Shown here in pieces: positions 56,921 to 64,000 of a stretch of 64,000 bases of DNA. Made by a program: the position numbers and the translations under genes. The stretch's first letter is position 1, and every line of letters starts with the position of its first letter. This stretch comes from Xylaria sp. FL1777 (Eukaryota; Ascomycota; Sordariomycetes; Xylariales; Xylariaceae), in assembly GCA_022578965.1 (NCBI GenBank), contig MU400616.1, forward strand, positions 62,001 through 126,000, given 5' to 3'. The notes below the pieces were generated by a model that had not been told where the DNA came from, searched no databases, and saw nothing but the letters and a program-made list of their open reading frames with translations.

Positions 56921-58610
56921 TCAGCATCGTATTTCAACACCTCCTTTACTTATAGTGAGGTACTTGACGCCCTTGTATGGTTTGATTCCTTCTCCTAGGC
57001 CGCGACTTTTTCTAGGGTCGATAACGATGCTCTCGACCTTGATCCCACTGGGAATCCAGCCCTTGACAGAGAAACTAACAGATGCAGAACTGGGCATCAG
57101 GATTTTATTCTGTGCCACCTTTCTTATATCTCGCTCCTCTTCTGATCCCTTAATTTGCTCTTTTGGTTTGTGGTGCGCTGTAGAGCCCTGGTATGGCTCA
57201 TCGTAGGAATAGTCCTTACCAGATCCGAATCCGTTAGGGTCTTCTTCAACTGCGTCATCCGCCAGTGGCCCTGCAACCGTGCACCGAAGGCCAAAATACA
57301 ATGTACCTGCCGAGAGCTCCTTGCCGGGTATATGCCACTCTAGGATGTTGTCTCCAGGGCTATAGCTAGCATCTCCTTTGCTAGGCCGTATGTCAGATAG
57401 ATTCCTGACATCTGACGGAAGTGGCACCGATACAACCACATCTTGGAGCAAGGGAGATGCTGCCGTGCCAGCGTGTGGCCCACCAAAGGCTCTTCCACCG
57501 GTCCCTCCTCCCCTAGCGGAAGGTCCGGCTATTGACTGACCAGCGGGACCGAAATTTTTATGTATGTTTAAACGAACTTCAAAGTCGGAGCCCACCGAAC
57601 CAAGGCCCGTCTTAACTTCAACACTCACTGGCAGTTTTAAATTGTGACTTATGTTGCTACTCTTGCCATTGGCATTAGTGAAAGGCAAGAGGTCAACTTC
57701 GTAACCAGCGAGGATGAACCGTCCATCGGGGGGGATGAAGCTGAGTTCTCCTGGGTTATCTTTCCATCGATTCAACCGAACACAGGGATGGAACACTGGT
57801 AATTCCATAATACTCTTCAGATGATGCTTCCCAGATGGCCCAGTGAGGCTTACGGCTATGTCCGGGACGCCAGATACCTTAGACGTAAAAGCAATGGTAC
57901 CATTTGCGAAAGCCGCAATGGGCCGGCCCGACGGCGCCAGTGTAACGGACAGCGTTTCTACAACGTCCGCGTAGAGCTCGTTCGACGTATGACGTACATT
58001 GGCTCGTCTCCATGGTAACGACGGACCACTTTGGGTGATTAGAGAAGACGTGCCGGAACTAGTGAGCGGTTTAGAAGGCAGATTGATGCTTCCTAGTAGT
58101 TTCCCTAGAAGGCCTTCCACTTCTACAATGTCCCTCAAAGCATTCGGCTCGGTAGTGCTAATAGTGCCAGCATCGCACATCTCCGTAAGTAGTTGGGCGA
58201 CGATGTCATAGTTTGCTTCGATTTTGTGCGCGAGGATTGGCGCCCCGAGGAATTCCTCTAAGGCGTCGATCACACGGTGAAGGAACTCGAGAACCAGCAG
58301 AGGTTCAATGTCCGAAGATGCGGTTGCTAGGTAGAGGAGATTTGCATGGTCGAGGCTAAATACGAGAGTGGGCGGGTTGGTATTGGACAAGTAGATCAAG
58401 TTGGGTCGTGGCGTTGGATGTTCAAGGTACAGAGGTAGCAGATGCGTTGCTGAGAGCGGCCGGGAGGTATAGGTGTGGGAGAGGATCGCGCGCCTACCAG
58501 TATATCGTTAGCAAGGAGGTGGTGGCCTTAACAACTTGACAAGGAAACAGTCTATAATCCACTGACTTGTGCTCATCGTAGATGTGCAGCGCCTCAATAA
58601 CACTGTTCAT
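56921..58610 (-). CDS. APM3: AP-3 adaptor complex mu subunit
   Basis: Medium chain of the AP-3 adaptor, which sorts cargo from the Golgi/endosome to the vacuole. Exons: 58610-58567 and 58493-56921 (73-nt intron GTCAGT...TAG), 538 aa. The 44-nt first exon encodes MNSVIEALHIYDEH, the typical AP-3 mu start, and joins to KRAILSHTYTSRPLSA. Residues 1-150 form the longin-like N-terminal domain (LEFLHRVIDALEEFLG, KIEANYDIVAQLLTEM). From about 170 comes the mu homology domain: WRRANVRHTSNELYADVVE, IPPDGRFILAGYEVD and KGWIPSGIKVESI near the end. Gly-rich loops (SARGGGTGGRAFGG) are species-specific. It is divergent from MPP10 with 455 bases between starts. Confidence 0.93.
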
Positions 58611-59065
58611 GGTGAATGGCTCGTGAAGCGCATCGTCGGGTTGTCGGTCAAGCTAGAGGGTATTAGAGCTATAAAATATATAAATCTATAAGTAGGTATC
58701 TAGGAAGTATGTGGATGTGTGACATGGATGATTATACCTACGCATACCTCAATAGTAGGAGGGGCAGATCGCAGAAGAGTTCCCTAGTACGTGGGTAGTA
58801 CGGTACGTACCTAGTAGGTAGGTTAGTAAGGTACCCACAGAACAGCTTGCCTAGTGCAGAGGCTAGAGCACCCTGTAGCGGGGTCCCTCACCCATCCTTG
58901 AGCCAGGAAATTTTTATTTTTCTTTAATAGTTGCTTATCTACCTACCTAGGTAGTTGAAACAGTCGCTCACATCAATCGTGAATGACTCGATCGACCAGA
59001 AGATTGCGGCCAACTCCTCTTGGCGGTTTCTCGGCCTTTATCAAGCGAGAATTTGTAAATGAGCA
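58611..59065. promoter_or_regulatory. Short divergent promoter, AP-3 mu / MPP10
   Basis: 455 bases between two divergent starts. It holds a dense set of TAGGTAGGT/ACCTACCTAGG motifs (58693-58703, 58803-58825, 58940-58954). A role in shared transcription is inferred from position only. Confidence 0.45.
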
Positions 59066-61306
59066 ATGGCTGGCTCCGGCAGTACCACGTCCTCTATGAC
59101 CTCGACATCGCATACCCTCACCAATGCACCGTCGCTAAGCTTTCTGACCGCCCTCACCGACCCGACAAAACCTTCCGGCGGCATGGAGATGTTAGCACTT
59201 TTCGAAGCCATCAAGGCCGGCAACCGCCACGACTTCTTACAGCCATCGGCTTCGCTTCCAAACGCCTCTCTCCAGCTCGCGAAGGTTACTTTAGACGCAT
59301 ACGCCAGTCAGCTAAGCGACGAACAGCAGCAACGCCAGAAAGAGGCAAACAAGAAGCGGAAACGTGCTGACCCGAGTCGCCACCCAATTGAGGTTCTTAA
59401 AGTCAGAAAATTACATGTTGACGGCTTCGAGAGCGGTCAGGTTTGGCAACAGGCAAAAAGGATCATCACAAGTACGCTACAGGATGCCGAGCAGATGCTT
59501 CAGGATCTAGAAGATCGTAATCAAGGTCAAGTAAACGGTGTCAACCCATTTCCGGATCCGCTAGAACCAGATGGAAGCGACCTTGATAACGCCTCCCATC
59601 CGAGCGATGGGGATCCAAATAGGGAATTCTATGAGGAGGACGAAGAAGAAGAATTTGAAGACGAAGAGTCAGATAGTAGTTCTAAGGATGACGATGGGGC
59701 TATAAGCGAAGATGAAGAAGATAGGGAAGAATACGATCTAGACGAGGTGGAAGAGCCCGAACCCGAGCCCGAACCTTTAATTGAGGACCCGAACGGTCTG
59801 AACGATGGCTTCTTCTCAATCGATGAATTCAACAAACAAACACAAATGTGGGAAGATGCCGATGCAAGAGCAGATCCCAACGTCGACCAAGGAAGTGAAG
59901 ATGAAGAACTCGATTGGCATACAAGTCCTTTCTCAACAAAGCAGTTGGCAACCAACAGCAAGTCAAAGAAGGCAAAAAAACTCAAAGATGACGAAGACGA
60001 TGAGATCCAGTCTAGCGTTGGAGATGACGATGACGGCGATGAAGGTGGACCCACCTTTGGTAACATGGATCTAGATGCTCCGGAAGGCGATAGTGAAATG
60101 GAGGATGAGCCGAACGCAGGAGGTAATACAAACGAGGAGAACGCCAATAACATCTTTTACAAGGACTTTTTTGCACCACCAAGGCGGAAGGGGGCGAAAC
60201 AGACCAGGCCTGGCAAGCTTACTACTGTAGAGCGTGGCGGTCCGGCGGAGGAAGAGGTTGAACGAGCCATGGCAGACGTTCGCCGTGACTTGTTTGAAGA
60301 CGAATCGGAGCATGAAGATTCTGAAGATGCACTTACAGATGTCTCTGCCGGAGATCCTAAGTCAAGAAGGTCCGCACATGAGAGGAGACAGGCTAAGTTG
60401 GCTGAAGAAATCCGCAAGCTAGAAGCAGCCAACGTGGCGAAAAAGGACTGGACTATGTCAGGTGAGGCTAGGGCCATCGAGCGTCCTATGAACTCTCTTT
60501 TAGAGGAAGACCTCGACTTCGAGCACGCGGGAAAGCCCGTCCCTGTCATCACACCTGATGTCAACGAAAGCATCGAGGATCTCATCAAGCGACGCATATT
60601 GGCTAGAGAATTCAACGAAGTGATTCGACGCAGACCCGATGCTACAGAGTTCTCATCAAATATACGCCGTGGGCTTACCAGTGTAGAGGACACCAAATCG
60701 AAACAGGGCCTAGCTGAGATCTACGAAGAGGAGCACGTCAAGAACGCCAACCCAGATTCTTACGTCAGCAAATCAGAGGAGAAACTCCGCAAGGAGGAGA
60801 AGGAGATTGAGCAGATGTGGAAAGAAATTAGTTCCAAGCTTGATGCCCTCAGCAGCTGGCACTACAGGCCGAAGCCTGCAGCTCCTGCACTGACCATAGT
60901 ACCAGATATTGCCACTATCAGTATGGAAGACGCACAACCAACAACGGCACAGGGCGTCGGCGGCGGCGACAACACATTGGCCCCGCAGGAAGTCTACAAA
61001 GCTGGCAAAGAGAATGCTGAGAAGGGCGAAATTGTCACCAAGAGTGGCCTACCCGTCGCAAAGCAGGAGATGACCCGCGAAGATAAGACAAGGAAACGCC
61101 GCCGTGAAAAGGAGAGGATCCGTAAGGCGGGTAGCACCGAGAGCAAGAAACCGCAGAGCGCGAAGGCGCAGCAACGAAAGGAGACACTTGGTGATCTCAG
61201 AAAGGGTGGCGTCAAGGTCATCAACAAGAAGGGGGAGGTCGTCGACATTGATGGTAACAAAGCCAAATCTGCGAAGGCTGCGTCGAGTGGTACTTTCAAA
61301 CTTTAG
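59066..61306 (+). CDS. MPP10: U3 snoRNP protein Mpp10
   Basis: Component of the SSU processome, acting with Imp3 and Imp4 on 18S rRNA processing in the nucleolus. Single exon, 746 aa, ATG in GAGCAATGG context. The middle is extremely acidic: several Asp/Glu/Ser runs between residues 190 and 340 and again near 410-425, as in all Mpp10 proteins. Conserved blocks are DGFFSIDEFNKQTQMWE, the NIFYKDFFAPP motif that contacts the processome, KDWTMSGEARAIERPMNSLLEEDLDFEH, and the FNEVIRRRPDATEF segment. The C-terminus is Lys/Arg-rich (TRKRRREKERIRK), with nucleolar targeting likely. The large antisense open frames over this gene are shadows of its repetitive acidic codons. Confidence 0.96.
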   Translation: MAGSGSTTSSMTSTSHTLTNAPSLSFLTALTDPTKPSGGMEMLALFEAIKAGNRHDFLQPSASLPNASLQLAKVTLDAYASQLSDEQQQRQKEANKKRKRADPSRHPIEVLKVRKLHVDGFESGQVWQQAKRIITSTLQDAEQMLQDLEDRNQGQVNGVNPFPDPLEPDGSDLDNASHPSDGDPNREFYEEDEEEEFEDEESDSSSKDDDGAISEDEEDREEYDLDEVEEPEPEPEPLIEDPNGLNDGFFSIDEFNKQTQMWEDADARADPNVDQGSEDEELDWHTSPFSTKQLATNSKSKKAKKLKDDEDDEIQSSVGDDDDGDEGGPTFGNMDLDAPEGDSEMEDEPNAGGNTNEENANNIFYKDFFAPPRRKGAKQTRPGKLTTVERGGPAEEEVERAMADVRRDLFEDESEHEDSEDALTDVSAGDPKSRRSAHERRQAKLAEEIRKLEAANVAKKDWTMSGEARAIERPMNSLLEEDLDFEHAGKPVPVITPDVNESIEDLIKRRILAREFNEVIRRRPDATEFSSNIRRGLTSVEDTKSKQGLAEIYEEEHVKNANPDSYVSKSEEKLRKEEKEIEQMWKEISSKLDALSSWHYRPKPAAPALTIVPDIATISMEDAQPTTAQGVGGGDNTLAPQEVYKAGKENAEKGEIVTKSGLPVAKQEMTREDKTRKRRREKERIRKAGSTESKKPQSAKAQQRKETLGDLRKGGVKVINKKGEVVDIDGNKAKSAKAASSGTFKL

Positions 61307-61995
61307 ACCACCGATTAATGCCGTCACGTTGGTTCGTCAAAGAATCGCATTTGTATATTCCGATCTATTAATGATGATAAATGTTTCCGTGCAGTTTCAT
61401 GTTTGAAGCTCGAAGCATCGTCTGTCTAGTATTCCCGTATAGTAAACGAGAAGCCCCCAGTTTTCTCGGCGTAGACTTCGTACAATCAAGATCAGATATC
61501 TACCTAAAGCTATGGACGAGGGGTTCAGGCTGCTAGTAAGTACTGTTAATACTGAGCAGTCTCCAGCGATGCTTGGTGTCAAAGTTCTGGCTACGTTTTA
61601 CACTCAACTTCATCTTGTCTCGACTAACTCTGCGAATGGATAATTATACTCAGGGCATATTTTCTGAGAGAGGTTATACAATGTGCTCTAATGGTCTCAT
61701 CAAATAAATATGGCCCATTTTTGATACGATTATACTCGTCAAAATAGATGTGCATAAGACATAGGATGTTATGCCTCACATGGAAATATCCCATGGGATA
61801 CGGAATAAGAAAAAGCATTGTCTTGGATCAATGTAAGTTACAGGGTAGGTCACAGCCTCAGGGGGCTGCTGGCTGAAGCTTGGACCACCTTGGCATCCCA
61901 AGACTCTAGTATATGCGTAGATCGATCTGGTGGATTTGGTAAGTCTTATCGCGAAAAAACGTCGGCATTTCCAATTGCTCATCCAACTCGACAGC
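61307..61995. other. Intergenic, no gene seen
   Basis: Between MPP10 and the small DMAC1-like gene, both on the plus strand. Minus-strand frames here are short and lack motifs. Confidence 0.5.
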
Positions 61996-62437
61996 ATGGC
62001 CAATGACAAAGTCCCGTCCGTGGGCACGCTTGACAAGCCAGAAAGCCTCAACGGTCTCCTGAAGCAAGACCGGGGCGAGGACTGCCTACCATGCCGAGTC
62101 GTAGGTTAGTACTCCCCTCACTCGCTCTTGTTGCCTATCTCTATCTTAAGCTCTGCTTGCCCAGAACAGTCGAGATTTAATTATAGCGAGTCTCACCGAT
62201 AAGGCTCACCCAATTCATAAGGCATTGGACTGACGACTTCACCCGAGTCCGATAGGTGGCGGCGCATTCCTCGGTCTAGCGGCGTATAGTTACTTCTCCG
62301 GCAACGCGCAACTCGAACGCCAACGAGCCCAAATCCTAGCGAGCAAGTCCATGTTCGGCATGCGTAGCCGTAGGCTTGGCATTGCAACGACGTCGTTGGG
62401 ACTGGCATGGTTAGGCATCTGGAGGCTATTCATGTAG
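61996..62437 (+). CDS. DMAC1-like (DUF4536) small mitochondrial membrane protein
   Basis: A 96-aa gene made of two exons, 61996-62104 and 62256-62437 (151-nt intron GTTAGT...ATAG). Neither exon is a long open frame, so length-based searches miss it. The joined protein reads EDCLPCRVVGGGAFLGLAAY: the CxxC followed by a Gly-rich helix is the signature of the DUF4536/DMAC1-like family, whose human member helps assemble the membrane arm of complex I. Two helices are visible: GGAFLGLAAYSYFSG and GIATTSLGLAWLGIWRLF, with a basic loop (ERQRAQILASKS, MRSRRL) between. The CxxC at residues 32-35 precedes helix 1. The fungal function is not shown; mitochondrial inner membrane is inferred from the family. 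Confidence 0.87.
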
Positions 62438-64000
62438 GATATACGAAATCGGCAAAACAAATTCGACCGTTTCTGGATTTCTACACGAAACAAGCCAAGG
62501 AGAAACACTCTGTTCTCACCTTACCGCGTGCACTCGGCGGACACCGACGAGCACGCATAGCATCATGACGTTAATATATAACGTTGCGAATTGCACAATA
62601 GACACCCCGAAGGCGGTATTCCGGCCTCGCGGACATCTTTGGGAAGCAAGAACAAGTAATATGTTTAGGCCGAAGAAGGTTTGAAAGCCGGGTGTCAAAT
62701 GCACTCGTTGCCGCTGGCGGGCATGATGTACCATTAATAACACCTGCCATCTGTACGATGGCGTGGCTTGGGCGAAACGAGGTGAAATAACTCACGCACA
62801 TTGGCATAACAGCATACTTTATTTTATATTATTTGCCCGTGAGGAGAATTCGGTTACGTGACTACAATATAATGCTGTGCTGCTCCAGCCTACAACGCTT
62901 GGAGTAGCAATGAATACCGCCTCCTGGCATCTTGAGGTTCTGGCTCTGGGACAAATTTAATGACAGAAGCGTAAGTGACATTTTAATTGGATGAGCAGGC
63001 CAGCCAGAGGTGCCAAAACTAGATTGTCTCACATCCGCGGTGGCCATCGCCTGCAATAGCACGGAGTGGCGCCGGATAACCTAGCGCCAAAGAGTTTCAG
63101 TCTCGGTCCTGAGGTGTCTGGGTAGCCAAACTGTTCGTAAGCAGACTGCGTTCGCGGCCAGACAAGGGTCCAGGCTTCGTTCTGTCGAACCTTACGAGCA
63201 GCGCCTCTAGCTTGACACTTCTACTATAAGATCAATACGATGTATGCAAAATAATGCAAGTTTGCGAAAGGGACAGGCCAATATACCCATCTCCGAGGTA
63301 AGTAGTGTGTGTAGATACATACATAATACTACATTAGGTAGGCTGGCATTCCGGGATACCTACTCGATCTGGGTACCTAATCTACCCAGGTAATGTAGAT
63401 AGTAAACAAGTGCCAGCCGACAGTTGACGACCACGTCATGGATCATTGGACGTGACCCAGACGCGCGACGTGAAAGTTCTTAACGTGTCAGTTTCGGAAC
63501 AAAACAGGGGTAATTGAAAGACAATCTATATCGGAAGTAATAGCATGAAGTCGTAACAAAACAATGCGAAGAGAATCCATTCATCGGAATAAGCAGTTTT
63601 GGTTGGTTCGTAGTTGAGATGGCAAGGACCGAATCCATTTTAGCGGTACCCAGGCGGTTCCACCTAGAAAAGACATATAAGATGGTACCTACCTACAGGC
63701 AGGTACATACCTAGGTATCTACAGAACACTGATACCTAAGTATACTATAGGGAGGTACCTATAGTATCCAGGTAGGTACCGTATGTAGGACATTTCCCTT
63801 TACGGACCGTCTGAAGAGTCCCTTTTCCTTGGCGAGTCAATCTTCACTTGCGGGAAAAGGGGAAGAGGCGGAGATTCCGATGGAAGACCAAAGCCGAACT
63901 ATTTATGCGAGGCTCATGCAAGACCCAATCCTAGGTAGGATTCATGGGATGGACATCAACAAACACACCGCCGCACTCGGGACGTCGGTCAGTCAACCAC
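62438..64000. other. Intergenic / right edge
   Basis: No intact gene. A minus-strand exon-like membrane segment lies at about 62522-62743 (listed separately). The interval 63310-63790 is very rich in TACCTACCTAGG variants, including CATACCTAGGTATC and GGTACCTATAGTATC near 63700-63770. A gene may start beyond the window. Confidence 0.45.
62522..62743 (-). pseudogene. Possible membrane-protein exon remnant
   Basis: A minus-strand frame reads two likely transmembrane stretches (FQTFFGLNILLVLAS and FGVSIVQFATLYINVMMLCVLVG) separated by a basic loop, and ends at GTGCACGCG followed by GTAAGG, a good donor. No matching downstream exon exists: the DNA beyond is occupied by the oppositely oriented DMAC1-like exon 2 ending at 62437. 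It therefore looks like a leftover of a polytopic membrane protein. I do not recognise the family with confidence (a fungal acyltransferase/wax-synthase-like N-terminus is one guess). Confidence 0.25.

Noticed and set aside
59629..60153. Long Ser-rich open frames antisense to MPP10 (also 60157-60696 and 60994-61299)
   Set aside because: They are mirror images of the acidic GAA/GAT-rich codons on the coding strand and contain only low-complexity Ser runs.
1..64000. CRISPR array, bacterial operon features, rRNA genes, intact transposons
   Set aside because: The window is eukaryotic nuclear DNA with spliced genes; no regularly spaced repeats, rRNA segments, long terminal repeats or transposase/reverse-transcriptase motifs were seen.

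Overview
This window is chromosomal DNA of a filamentous ascomycete (Pezizomycotina, probably Sordariomycetes; a Xylariales-like origin is only a guess). The grounds are: genes with short introns (about 50-290 nt, GT...AG, often with a CTAAC-like branch site), Zn2Cys6 and mixed C2H2/Zn2Cys6 regulators, a SAT4-type fungal rhodopsin-like membrane protein, a fungal NACHT-ankyrin (NLR-like) gene, and intergenic DNA full of short CCTACCTAGGTAGG-type palindromes. All exon/intron models were built by hand from reading frame, splice signals and conserved motifs.

Layout. 1-14.6 kb: a GH127 beta-L-arabinofuranosidase-like gene in eight exons, two of them micro-exons, then a short C2H2-C2H2-Zn2Cys6 regulator; a long AT-rich gene-poor stretch with a tRNA-Gln(UUG)/tRNA-Glu(UUC) pair; and a C2H2/zinc-ribbon protein. 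14.6-18.9 kb has no intact gene but holds a decayed coding-like frame. 18.9-27.3 kb carries conserved genes: a nuclear PrxQ/Dot5-type peroxiredoxin, NADP-isocitrate dehydrogenase with two candidate starts, and an alpha-arrestin with a PY motif. 30-43.8 kb is an accessory-like island: an Upc2-like Zn2Cys6 regulator, a class II aldolase/adducin-fold protein, a SAT4-like seven-helix protein, a GNAT acetyltransferase and the NACHT-ankyrin gene, which is broken by one in-frame TAG exactly where a Trp is expected. 45.5-62.4 kb is a dense housekeeping block: Nup133, Afg1-type ATPase, TRAPPC2L/Tca17, mitochondrial malonyl-CoA:ACP transacylase, AP-3 mu, Mpp10 and a 96-aa DMAC1-like (DUF4536) protein found by joining two short exons. 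The last 1.5 kb is intergenic, with a possible membrane-protein exon remnant.

Functionally the housekeeping genes cover nuclear pore, ribosome biogenesis, vesicle traffic, mitochondrial protein quality control, mitochondrial fatty-acid synthesis and redox (NADPH, peroxide). The accessory genes concern regulation, sugar metabolism and non-self/stress sensing. The points I would look at first are the nonsense-broken NLR, its unusual C-terminal Trp/Gly-rich domain, the micro-exon carrying the GH127 catalytic cysteines, and the decayed frame near 18 kb.
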